Part shown: positions 16,853 to 24,984 of the stretch, piece after piece | How the letters are laid out: every line of letters starts with the position of its first letter | Position numbering within the stretch: position 1 is the stretch's first letter | DNA from: Paraburkholderia fungorum | GTDB lineage: Bacteria > Pseudomonadota > Gammaproteobacteria > Burkholderiales > Burkholderiaceae | Direction of reading: 5' to 3' | NCBI RefSeq assembly: GCF_900099835.1 | Contig: NZ_FNKP01000003.1 | Span: forward strand, 1,116,001 to 1,180,000 | Length of the DNA: 64,000 bases | The notes under the pieces: generated by a model | The model's input: only the letters and a program-made list of their open reading frames with translations | Databases searched by the model: none | Told to the model about the DNA's origin: nothing | Made by a program: the position numbers and the translations under genes

Positions 16853-18037
16853 TTAAAACTGCGTGGCCACCCCGGCAATGACGCCAAACTGACTCTTGCC
16901 AAAGTTGGGGTTCGTGCTCGAGACGTTCCCGTTGACCGGGTCGTCATTGGTATTGGCACCGTACAGGCCGCTGTCGAGGCCGATATTCGATGATGAACTG
17001 TTCCTTACGTACGCAAGTTCGGTATACAGAAGCGTTCGCTTCGATAACGAATAGTTCGCACCTAGAGCGAAGAGGGTTGCGTTTCCGTTTCCTTTGTTCG
17101 CATTGGCGTGATAGACAGCGCCGGTGATGGCCAATGCCGGTGTCGTGAGCCAGGTTGCACCGATCCACTCGTGATTGACAGTTGTCGGAAGCCCCGCGCC
17201 GGCCGGCAGTGCAGAGGGTGTTGCTGTGCCGAAATAGCCTGCATTCGATGCGTCGGGCGCGCTGAGGTGCTGGTAACCCACATAGGCAGTGACAGGACCA
17301 AAGCCATACGTCAAGCCCGTAAGAATCGATCGCGAAGTCAGATACACGTTGCTGAACTGGCCGTTTTCGTCACGCACCTCGTCATAGGTGGCCTGCCAGA
17401 ACAGCCCTTTGTTGGCGTAGGAGAGTTTGAGGCCGTCTGAGCGGCCCTGTGCGCTTCCGAGTCCGCTGGAACTGCCGAGTTGGCCTGGGGCGCTACCAGG
17501 ATTGCCGGAGTTCCATTTCGTCGAGTTCGTCAGATCATATTGGCCCTGCAGAGTGAAGCCCGCAATGGTCGGCGACAGGTACTCCACGCCGTTTGCGGCT
17601 TGCGAAAAGATGCGGCCCCGGACCAGCGTTCCAATCGAATACCTCTTTGTCTGCTGCGGATCGACATCGCCGGAGTATTGGCTGATTTCGGCAGAGCCCA
17701 TATTGCCCAGCTTGACTTGACCCCACGTGTCGTTGTGCAGACCCACTGTCGCCTGCCCCTCGAAAAAGCTTCCGTTGGCGAAGGTGCCGTTCATGGTGTT
17801 CAGTCGGGATTCAAGCTGGAAGATTGCGTGAGTGCCTCCGCCGAGATCTTCAGCGCCTTTAAGGCCAAACCTCGATTGAGCCCAGCCGCCGCTTTGCGCG
17901 CCGAATACATTTCCCTTCGGTTGATTGGTCTCATATACGAGACCGTTGTCCACGATGCCGTATAGCGTGACGCTACTTTGAGCCAGCACAGTCGTCGCAG
18001 CCGACAACGCAAACATGCCGAGCAGGGCTTTTTTCAT
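16853..18037 (-). CDS. Outer-membrane porin (Gram-negative trimeric porin, OmpC-like)
   Basis: A 394-residue beta-barrel porin of the Burkholderiaceae type. Signal peptide MKKALLGMFALSAATTVLA, then QSSVTLYGIVDNGLVYETN, the standard first strand. Alternating strands with Tyr/Phe girdles, Gly/Asn-rich loops, FGLKGAEDLGGG near 60 and a terminal Phe (GVIAGVATQF) needed for assembly. Start 18037 has GGAG before it at six bases (18049 is a longer alternative). It probably serves as the outer-membrane entry for the substrate of the neighbouring cluster, since its upstream region repeats both the promoter-like block of the dioxygenase gene and the TACGTA core of the transporter operator. Confidence 0.95.
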   Translation of the reverse strand: MKKALLGMFALSAATTVLAQSSVTLYGIVDNGLVYETNQPKGNVFGAQSGGWAQSRFGLKGAEDLGGGTHAIFQLESRLNTMNGTFANGSFFEGQATVGLHNDTWGQVKLGNMGSAEISQYSGDVDPQQTKRYSIGTLVRGRIFSQAANGVEYLSPTIAGFTLQGQYDLTNSTKWNSGNPGSAPGQLGSSSGLGSAQGRSDGLKLSYANKGLFWQATYDEVRDENGQFSNVYLTSRSILTGLTYGFGPVTAYVGYQHLSAPDASNAGYFGTATPSALPAGAGLPTTVNHEWIGATWLTTPALAITGAVYHANANKGNGNATLFALGANYSLSKRTLLYTELAYVRNSSSSNIGLDSGLYGANTNDDPVNGNVSSTNPNFGKSQFGVIAGVATQF

Positions 18038-18061
18038 CGATATCTCCATTAATATAGTTAT

Positions 18062-18071
18062 GCTACGTATT
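18062..18071. promoter_or_regulatory. Imperfect TACGTA operator candidate before the porin
   Basis: GCTACGTATT contains the TACGTA core seen in the palindromes at 6115-6126 and 10159-10168 and lies 25-34 bases before the porin start codon, the same relative place as the other two. One arm is degenerate, so support comes from position rather than perfection. Confidence 0.35.
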
Positions 18072-18307
18072 TACTACGTCTTTGAAATTGATTGAGCGGC
18101 ATGTTCAGAAGATGCGATTCCCGAATCCACTCTGTCCTGGTGTCTATCGTCTCGACGGCGGGCGCGACACGCGCTGACTGCCGATGTATCGCAGAAATGC
18201 TTCGCTGCGAGGAAGATAGGATGAGAGCGGGTAAAGACGAGTGTTCATGCGAGAGGCGATGATTGCCGTGATGCGTCTCCTTCACTGCGCTTCTGTATTT
18301 TGGTCGG

Positions 18308-18360
18308 AGTGTATATTCTCAATTCCCTCTCACAAAGAGCAGAAAGGGGAATCTCTTTCG
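18308..18360 (-). promoter_or_regulatory. Promoter-like block of the porin gene
   Basis: Counterpart of the block at 14287-14339. On the minus strand it reads CGAAAGAGATTCCCCTTTCT at its upstream end and GAATATACACT at its downstream end. If the -10 assignment is right the porin leader is about 270 bases long. Confidence 0.45.
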
Positions 18361-18575
18361 TAAATTCAGGGAAAATAAGGCAGGGGAAAAGGCAACGTGG
18401 GTTTGCGCCCGCGTAATCGATCAGATCCTCGCGGTTTACCCCTCTATCTCTAGCGGTATTTCATCGATTACGGTTTGATCGTTCCAAAGGAACAATCTCC
18501 GTCTTCTCGCGAACTCATCCAGATTGTCCGTGAGCAGTCGCATCCATCGTTTGACGAGCCCACTCGGAGCTGACT

Positions 18576-18896
18576 ATGAAGTTCAAGCAACTTTCACTTT
18601 TCGCGTTTTCAGTTGGCATCACTGTGAGTCTTCTTTCGCTTCCGTTGTCACAAGCTCATGCCGCGTCACCGGATGCCGATGTATCCAGTAGCACTACGTC
18701 GAAACAGGAATTGAAGGCTCAGAAGAAGGCGGACCGGAAGGCGCGTCGGGCGAAGAAGAATGCCGAATTGAGCACGCTGGAAAAGAACGGTTATAACCCG
18801 ACGGGGAATCAGACGAACTATCCGCAGAATCTACAGAATGCCCAACAAAAAGCAGCGGGGCAGAAGCCTTCTAATGCACCTGCGGTTGCACCTTGA
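18576..18896 (+). CDS. Secreted DUF4148-like small protein
   Basis: A 106-residue exported protein: signal peptide with hydrophobic core (FAFSVGITVSLLSLPLS, cleavage near AHA-AS), a Lys/Arg-rich middle (QKKADRKARRAKKNAELS) and then LEKNGYNPTGNQTNYPQN, which matches the L-E/Q-K-x-GYNP...NYP pattern of the DUF4148 proteins common in Burkholderia and Paraburkholderia. Function unknown; periplasmic. It is a single gene with no operon partner, starting shortly after an ATP-poor stretch free of genes. Confidence 0.75.
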   Translation: MKFKQLSLFAFSVGITVSLLSLPLSQAHAASPDADVSSSTTSKQELKAQKKADRKARRAKKNAELSTLEKNGYNPTGNQTNYPQNLQNAQQKAAGQKPSNAPAVAP

Positions 18897-19445
18897 TGCA
18901 CTGTGGAGTGCCGGGTTATGTACGGGCGAGTCGGGGATTTCGATTAGCCAAGACTGGGGCAATTGTAGACGCCAAACTCGCGCGGTGGTTTTTTGGCCTC
19001 ATCGAAGTGCGCCGCCCTCATTGGTGTTGTTCGGAACGCGGCTGGCTCGTCAGCGACAAGCTTCGACGATGCAATGCGTCCGATCAAGGACCGGATGAGG
19101 ATGGTGGTGGCTTCACACACCACCTTGGCTACGTGGTGACGATCTCAACGCCATTGCTTGGAGCGCTTGTCAAGACGGTGCGTTTACCGACGGAGATCGG
19201 ACGATGGGCGTTCGGCGTGCGTGCGCTGTATCTCAATCTTGCGGCGCGCGGCCTGCTCCGCAACACCGTCCGATAGCGGACGCCAACCCATCGTGCGGCT
19301 GGGCACCACGCATTTTTTCTAAGCAAGCAGACCCGATCGCTGCAGGATTAGGCCAGGAACGGAGGGAGATTGTGGTCGAGCGTCTCCCCCGTTCAAGGAC
19401 ACAGGAAGTATTTCCGGCCGCGATATTAACGCGTCAGAGATCGTT
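18897..19445. other. Stretch without a recognisable gene
   Basis: A frame of 127 codons (18893-19276, plus) overlaps the end of the DUF4148-like gene but has no ribosome binding site and no motif I know. The rest looks non-coding. It separates the DUF4148-like gene from a converging SDR gene. Confidence 0.45.
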
Positions 19446-20201
19446 CTAGTAAGTAGCGCGTCCACCTGATAGATCGAAAATCGCGCCCGTACTGAACGAG
19501 CACGAATCAGAGCAGAGCCAGAGTGCGAGTTGGGCGACCTCTTCTGAAGTACCGAGTCTGCCCATTGGGCTTTTGTCGATCATCGTCTGGACATGCGCAG
19601 GCGACATCTGGGCCAGTAGCGGTGTCTCGACGGCGGCCGGCGCAATGCCGTTCACAAGGATTCCGCTTTTTGCCAGCTCTTTCCCAAGTGCTTTAGTCAT
19701 GGCGATCACGCCGGCTTTTGCCGCACTGTAAGCAGAAGCGTTCGCCGTGCCTTCCTTACCCGCGAGCGACGCGACGTTTACGATTCGTCCCGTGCCGGCC
19801 TTTCGCATGTGCGAAACGACGAGTCGGCTCACATGGTAGGTGCCGACCAGATTGACCTCGACGATTCTCTGCCATTCGATCGGGTCATATTGGTCCAGCG
19901 GTGCTGTCGAGCCGGCGAATCCCGCATTGTTCACGAGATAGTCAATGCGGCCATACCGTTCGAGCGTGTCCGCTATTGCTGCCTCGATCGAATCGGGTTG
20001 CGTAATGTCGACCATGAAATGCGCCGGTGCATTTGATGTACTGACGTCGCCTGCAATTCGATCCCAGTTGGCGGTAGACGCACCGTTCTGAGCGAAGCCA
20101 TCGGAAATCGCGCGACCGATACCTCCGCCTGCACCGGTTACGACCGCAACTCGCCCGGAGAAATCGTAGGTTGCAAAAGTGTGAGCCAATGGCTGAGTCA
20201 T
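19446..20201 (-). CDS. SDR-family dehydrogenase
   Basis: A 251-residue classical short-chain dehydrogenase: TGAGGGIGRAI for cofactor binding near 22, NNAG near 89, the catalytic Ser in VNVASLAGKEG and the Y-x-x-x-K in SAYSAAKAG, and the ending FDLSGGRATY. It lacks an acidic residue after beta-2 that I can assign with certainty, so NAD versus NADP is open. Start 20201 overlaps the stop of the cupin gene as ATGA, implying translational coupling. With a sugar-acid dehydratase upstream, oxidation of a 2-keto-3-deoxy sugar acid at C4 is a plausible role (inference), as for known SDRs of L-fucose and L-rhamnose pathways. Confidence 0.9.
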   Translation of the reverse strand: MTQPLAHTFATYDFSGRVAVVTGAGGGIGRAISDGFAQNGASTANWDRIAGDVSTSNAPAHFMVDITQPDSIEAAIADTLERYGRIDYLVNNAGFAGSTAPLDQYDPIEWQRIVEVNLVGTYHVSRLVVSHMRKAGTGRIVNVASLAGKEGTANASAYSAAKAGVIAMTKALGKELAKSGILVNGIAPAAVETPLLAQMSPAHVQTMIDKSPMGRLGTSEEVAQLALWLCSDSCSFSTGAIFDLSGGRATY

Positions 20202-20725
20202 CGAATGAATTGCTCCACGTAATCTTCGCCCAGCCCGACTGCGGAGTAATGCTTGCGGCACATATCTATCTTTGTAAAAACGTCTTCATAGCCGGTGTAA
20301 TTGCCGTACGGATCGCAATAGAACATCACGCCGTTGACCTGAAAATACGTAATCATTTCTTCGACATCCTCCGGCACATATAGCGTGTGCGTTTCACCGG
20401 GGGGTTCGTAGACGTAGCTTCCTTCCGTGGCGGTCCACTCGTGTTCAAGGTACTTCCATCGACCTTTCAACACCATCCCGTGCACACCCTGTGGATGACG
20501 ATGCCGGCTCAGCACGCCTGATTTGCGCACGCGCAGGAGATTCATCCAGTAGCCCTGCGATGCATTCAGGCATAGCGGGCGAAACGAAACATTTTCAGCT
20601 TGCGGCACCCAGACCCGCTCATCGGTGGGAATGGCGAAAGGTACGACGACCTCTTGCTGTGCCTCCTTTGGGAAAGGCAACTGGTAGGGCGTCATAGGCG
20701 AATACTGTTCAACGACATTAGTCAT
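20198..20725 (-). CDS. Cupin of the 2,4'-dihydroxyacetophenone dioxygenase-like family
   Basis: A 175-residue single-domain cupin (ChrR-like cupin_7). The metal site is visible as SRHRHPQGVHGMVLKGRW (His-75, His-77, with His-82 where many cupins have Glu) and PGETHTLYV (His-113), giving a three-His site like the diketone-cleaving enzymes Dke1 and DAD. This family cleaves C-C bonds beside carbonyls with O2. In the operon it is coupled to an SDR and preceded by a UxaA-type dehydratase and an MFS carrier. A role in cleaving a 2,4-diketo sugar acid is an inference worth testing; a metabolite isomerase or sensor role is also possible. Confidence 0.85.
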   Translation of the reverse strand: MTNVVEQYSPMTPYQLPFPKEAQQEVVVPFAIPTDERVWVPQAENVSFRPLCLNASQGYWMNLLRVRKSGVLSRHRHPQGVHGMVLKGRWKYLEHEWTATEGSYVYEPPGETHTLYVPEDVEEMITYFQVNGVMFYCDPYGNYTGYEDVFTKIDMCRKHYSAVGLGEDYVEQFIR

Positions 20726-20848
20726 ATTGAGGGTCGGTAGTAGTTCAGATCGTGGTGGCTCATCCGCAAGATCGTGACCCGGCGGGAGAGGCGGAAAGAG
20801 TGATCAGCGGTCGTCGGAATACCGGCTTGCGCTGGCCCGTCCGGTGGT

Positions 20849-22147
20849 TCACGGCGTCTGTGTTTGTCCCTCAAACGGAGGGTTTGAGGGTTTTAATTTG
20901 AGTGGCTCGATATCGCCGAGGACGAATAGATAGGAAGCCGCGCCGATCAGGCAGATGATGCCGCCAACGACGAGCGGAACAACAAACGAACCGTGCGTCA
21001 GGGAGACCATCAAGCCGGTGAACGTCGCAATGCAGATGCCCGCGAGATTGGCCGCAAAGTTCTGGATGCCCGCAATCGATGCAACAAATTCCTTGCTGGG
21101 CGCGACATCGGCGGGGAGGCTCCAGATGTTGGCGCCTGTAAAGGCAATTGCGGAATACGACAGGCAGAAGAGGGCCATCGCGGCTGTGCTCGATTCGACA
21201 AACGCTGCGAGGGCGATCGACGACGACGTCAGCATGCCGCCGACCAGACAGATCTTGCGCGCAGTCGTGACCGACCAGCCCGCACGAATCAGCCTGTCGG
21301 AGAGATAGCCGCCGAGATAGCCGCCCGGAATCGCACATAAAGCGGGCAGAGTTCCAAACGTTCCCAGATGCGGAAGCGAGAAGCCGCGCGCCTGAATCAG
21401 GTAGGTCGGGAACCACGTAACGAAAAAGTAGTTCGCGAAGTTCAGGCAGAAGAAGCCGATCATGCAGCCCCAGATAGTCCTGAAACGGAACAGGTCGAGC
21501 CACCCGATTTTCGGCGAACTGGACGCACTGTGTTGACCGCGCGCTGTGTCGGCGGGGCTTCCGGAGGCGACAAACGCTTCCTCCTGTGCATTGGGATGGC
21601 GATAGACGAGCAGCCAGACGACGATCCAGACGAATCCCAAACCACCGGAAATCACAAACGAAGCGCGCCAGCCGAGCATGCCAACGATTGCGGTGACGAT
21701 GGGCAGCGCAAGCGCCGCCCCGACGCGTGAGCCGCTATCGAAGATGCTGCTGGCGATGCCCCGTTCATGCACCGGGAACCACCGTCCAGCCACTTTCGCG
21801 TTGGCCGGGTAACCACCCGATTCACCTACGCCGAGCAGCAGACGAATAAATACAAGGCCGGATACACTCTTCATGCCGGCCGTCAACATCGTGCAAAGCG
21901 ACCACCATGCGACGACACCCGCATAGATCCTGCGCTCGCCGAAACGGTCGATCAGCCACCCTGCCGGCATCTGCATCGCGGCATAAGTCCAGAAGAATGC
22001 GCCCAGGATGAGGCCCATTGCGGTCGAACTGATGTGCAGATCCTGTTGAATAAAAGGAACCGCAACTCCGAGATTCGCCCGGTCGATGTAATTGACGGCC
22101 GTGGCAGCAAAGCACAGGGCAATCATTACCCAACGAGATTTCGACAT
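20849..22147 (-). CDS. MFS transporter, anion:cation symporter family (sugar-acid type)
   Basis: A 432-residue 12-helix carrier of the ACS family that takes up hexuronates, aldarates or aldonates with H+. Seen: NYIDRANLGVAVPFIQ in helix 1, typical of GudP/ExuT-like carriers, GWLIDRFGERR in the helix 2-3 loop, and LLLGVGESGGYPANAKVAGRWFP in helix 4. The second of two adjacent ATGs (22147) sits six bases from GGAG and is chosen. It lies 48 bases downstream of the UxaA-type dehydratase gene and presumably imports its substrate. Confidence 0.93.
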   Translation of the reverse strand: MSKSRWVMIALCFAATAVNYIDRANLGVAVPFIQQDLHISSTAMGLILGAFFWTYAAMQMPAGWLIDRFGERRIYAGVVAWWSLCTMLTAGMKSVSGLVFIRLLLGVGESGGYPANAKVAGRWFPVHERGIASSIFDSGSRVGAALALPIVTAIVGMLGWRASFVISGGLGFVWIVVWLLVYRHPNAQEEAFVASGSPADTARGQHSASSSPKIGWLDLFRFRTIWGCMIGFFCLNFANYFFVTWFPTYLIQARGFSLPHLGTFGTLPALCAIPGGYLGGYLSDRLIRAGWSVTTARKICLVGGMLTSSSIALAAFVESSTAAMALFCLSYSAIAFTGANIWSLPADVAPSKEFVASIAGIQNFAANLAGICIATFTGLMVSLTHGSFVVPLVVGGIICLIGAASYLFVLGDIEPLKLKPSNPPFEGQTQTP

Positions 22148-22195
22148 CATTGTCTCCGATATATTTCTTGATTTACTTGCGGACCACGTGGCGAA

Positions 22196-23746
22196 TTACA
22201 TGATTGCGCCTTTAATCCACGGCACGAATTCGAGGTTTCCGTATCCGAAGTTTTCGCTCTTCGTCTTCTCCCCCGAGGCCATGCGCAGAATCTGCTGGTA
22301 GATTCTTTCGCCCACTTCTTCGAGGCTTTCCGTACCGGAAACAATGCCGCCGCAGTTCACGTCGATGTCTTCTTCCTGACGTTGCCACAGTGCGTCATTC
22401 GAGCAAAGCTTCATTGACGGAACCGGCTTGCACCCGAACGCGGAGCCGCGGCCGGTGGTAAAGCACAGCAGGTTTGCGCCACCTGCCACTTGACCGGTCA
22501 CCGCCATCGGGTCGTAACCCGGTGTATCCATGAAGACCAGACCTTTGGCAAGAACTGGCTCGGCATATTCATAAACGTCGACAAGCGGTGTCGTGCCGGC
22601 TTTTGCAATACCGCCCAGCGATTTTTCGAGGATCGTGGTCAGGCCGCCAGCTTTATTGCCGGCCGACGGATTGTTGTTCATTTCACTACCGGTGCGACTG
22701 CAGTAGTCTTCCCACCATTCGATTCGCTTGATGAGTTTGTCGCCCACTTCCTTGCTGACTGCCCGATGCGTCAGCAGATGTTCCGCACCATAAATCTCGG
22801 ACGTCTCCGACAAAATCGCAGTGCCTCCCTGCGCAACGATCCTGTCGACCGCATAGCCGAGAGCTGGGTTTGCGGAAATACCCGAGTAGCTGTCCGAACC
22901 GCCACATTCGAGAGCGAGAATGATCTCCGATACGTTCGCGGGTGTGCGCTCGACCTGATTGGCCGCGGGCAGCATCTGTTCGATCAGCGCAATGCCTTCC
23001 TTGATCGCCTTTTGAGTACCGCCGGCACCCTGGATCGTCATCGAGCGCAAGCGATCGTTTTCTTGCATGCCCGAGAACTGGAACAGGTCGGCAATCTGGT
23101 TCGATTCGCAGCCGAGTCCCACTACCAGCACCGCCGCAAAATTTGGATGCTTTGCGTAACCGGTCAAGGTTCTGCGGAGCGTGGCCATCGTCTCGGTCTT
23201 CGCGCCAATGCCACAACCAAAGTTTTGTGTGAGCGCCACGACGCCGTCCACGTTGGGGAACTGCTCTTCAATTCGCGACTGGAAGTGGCTTTCGATCGCT
23301 CGTGCAACGGTGGCGCTGCAGTTAACGGTGGTCAGAATGCCGATAAAGTTGCGGGTCGCAACCCGTCCGTCGGCTCGTCGAATTCCCATGAACGTATCGG
23401 AGCGGGCACCGGGCGCCAATGCGGCTGGTTGTGCGGGCGTCCGTTTTTCGGCTGCCTCTTCGAGCGCACGATCGAAGTCCTCCATGCACAGGTTGTGCAG
23501 ATGCACATGTTCGCCTGCCGCGATGTCGTTCGACGCAAAACCAATGACCTGACCATAACGTTTGACCAGCTGCCCTTTTGGAACCGCATGCAGGGCGAGC
23601 TTGTGCCCTGCGGGAATATCCTGCTGGGCAACGATTCCGTAAGGTTCGAGAAGCGCGCCTTTCGTGATCGCGGTACGGGCGATTCCGACAGTGTCGGCCG
23701 CGTGGAGGCGAATAACCGGGGAAACCTGCTCGATGACGTCTTGCAT
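22196..23746 (-). CDS. UxaA-family dehydratase (altronate/galactarate dehydratase type)
   Basis: A 516-residue Fe-dependent sugar-acid dehydratase with the usual two-part layout: an N-terminal SAF domain (to about residue 95, IRLHAADTVGIARTAITKG) and the large catalytic domain. Family marks are GIRRADGRVATRNFIGI near 122, TQNFGCGIG near 175, LGCESNQI, ALECGGSDSYSGISANPALG near 280 and the end FGYGNLEFVPWIKGAIM. Such enzymes remove water from an aldonate or aldarate to give a 2-keto-3-deoxy acid. Sequence features do not let me choose between altronate, galactarate or another acid. No kdgK or KDGDH partner follows; an SDR and a cupin do. First gene of its operon with a long 5' region. Confidence 0.9.
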   Translation of the reverse strand: MQDVIEQVSPVIRLHAADTVGIARTAITKGALLEPYGIVAQQDIPAGHKLALHAVPKGQLVKRYGQVIGFASNDIAAGEHVHLHNLCMEDFDRALEEAAEKRTPAQPAALAPGARSDTFMGIRRADGRVATRNFIGILTTVNCSATVARAIESHFQSRIEEQFPNVDGVVALTQNFGCGIGAKTETMATLRRTLTGYAKHPNFAAVLVVGLGCESNQIADLFQFSGMQENDRLRSMTIQGAGGTQKAIKEGIALIEQMLPAANQVERTPANVSEIILALECGGSDSYSGISANPALGYAVDRIVAQGGTAILSETSEIYGAEHLLTHRAVSKEVGDKLIKRIEWWEDYCSRTGSEMNNNPSAGNKAGGLTTILEKSLGGIAKAGTTPLVDVYEYAEPVLAKGLVFMDTPGYDPMAVTGQVAGGANLLCFTTGRGSAFGCKPVPSMKLCSNDALWQRQEEDIDVNCGGIVSGTESLEEVGERIYQQILRMASGEKTKSENFGYGNLEFVPWIKGAIM

Positions 23747-24093
23747 TCAAAAGCTCCAGTCGAAGTCCGTCATCCGACCTTTGCATCAGTCGGAGAGGCC
23801 TGGCTTAAATAGTCGATAGATCACGCGTTTATTCGCGCGACGAAACGGGAATCACGTTGCTGAAGAGCGCTTAAGCTCGCACAGGGCAGCAGGAAAGAGG
23901 ATGTCGGACGGGCACGTTTCGTCTCCAGAAGAATGGGGATTTGCCCCGTCCCGGAGAAAAGGCGCTGCGCCTCACCGAAACGGGTTTCTTATTTATCGTG
24001 CCTACATTGGAGCATCGCGGGGACCGCTCCGTCCATTTCAGACTTTACATGCTGAGATTCAAAAATTGAATCACCGCAGTCACTGCAGTTGGA
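23747..24093 (-). promoter_or_regulatory. Upstream region of the UxaA-type operon with operator candidate
   Basis: Gene-free stretch between the LysR gene and the dehydratase gene. It contains the perfect inverted repeat GATTCAA-aaa-TTGAATC at 24056-24072, near the LysR stop. Such a repeat could be an operator for the operon or the loop of a terminator for lysR, though no T run follows. No open frame in it has a start signal. Confidence 0.45.
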
Positions 24094-24984
24094 CTAGTTA
24101 AGATCGGATTGACTGACAAGTTCGAGGATGCGCTGGGTCACCGGCTCTTCGTTGTCGGTCCGGTACGCGGCATAGAGTTCAGAAGAGACGAATGCAGGCA
24201 GTTCGATGGGCTTGAACACGACCGAAGGGAACTGGAGTTGTGCCGCTGAGCGCGGCACAAGCGCAAGTCCAAGTCCGGCACTCACGAGGGAGAGAATCGT
24301 ATGATCCTGGGGCACATATTGCACGAACTGTGGCGTCACACCGGTCGTGTGGAACATGTCCATCAGCATCTCGTGGAAGTAGCGGCCAGTGGTTGGCGCA
24401 TACATCACAAAAGCCTGCTCGTGAAGAGCGCCGAGTTCAACCTCGGCATTCGCTGCCAGTGGATGCGAGTCGGGCATCGCGAGGATCATCGGTTCGCGCA
24501 GGATACGCTGGAGGTGCAAATGCGGCCTCGGGACGCGGCGCCTGATAACGCCCAAGTCGATCCGTCGACCCTCCAGGGCATCCAGTTGGTCGTCTGAACT
24601 GAGCTCCTGCAATACGAGTTCGAGGCCAGGGTAGTCCCTGCGGACGCGCTTCACGATGTTTGGCAGCCAGTAGTAGCTGGCCGCGGGGACGAATCCGAGC
24701 ACCAGCGTTCCGCTGCTTCCTTCAGCCGCACGGCGCGCAGCAACCGCGGCGGCTTCGCTTCTTCTGATCAGGAACTCCGCTTCGGCGAGAAACACGCGAC
24801 CTGCTGCCGTGAGGCGAGCGCCACGACGATTGCGTTCCAGTAATCGCGTGCCGATTTCCTCTTCCAGCAATTGAATTTGCCGGGTAAGCGGTGGCTGAGT
24901 CATGTTCAAGCGTTCGGCGGCTTTTCCGAAGTGCAGTTCTGTTGCGACGGCAACGAAGCAGCGAAGCTGGAATAGTTGGAACAT
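24094..24984 (-). CDS. LysR-family transcriptional regulator (CatR/BenM-like branch)
   Basis: A 296-residue LysR regulator. HTH at about 4-40 (RCFVAVATELHFGKAAERLN, TQPPLTRQIQLLEEEIG), with the LHFGKAAERLNMTQPPLTRQI pattern typical of the CatR/BenM/TfdR group, and a LysR substrate domain from about 90 (LVLGFVPAASYYWLPNIV). Same strand as the UxaA-type operon and immediately upstream, so it is the probable regulator of that operon; effector perhaps a sugar acid. Members of this branch usually answer to carboxylates such as muconate. Confidence 0.92.
   Translation of the reverse strand: MFQLFQLRCFVAVATELHFGKAAERLNMTQPPLTRQIQLLEEEIGTRLLERNRRGARLTAAGRVFLAEAEFLIRRSEAAAVAARRAAEGSSGTLVLGFVPAASYYWLPNIVKRVRRDYPGLELVLQELSSDDQLDALEGRRIDLGVIRRRVPRPHLHLQRILREPMILAMPDSHPLAANAEVELGALHEQAFVMYAPTTGRYFHEMLMDMFHTTGVTPQFVQYVPQDHTILSLVSAGLGLALVPRSAAQLQFPSVVFKPIELPAFVSSELYAAYRTDNEEPVTQRILELVSQSDLN

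Noticed and set aside
18893..19276. A 127-codon plus-strand frame after the DUF4148-like gene
   Set aside because: It overlaps the stop of that gene, has no start signal and shows no known motif.
22490..23812. A 440-codon plus-strand frame
   Set aside because: Antisense shadow of the UxaA-type dehydratase gene, no ribosome binding site and no family marks.
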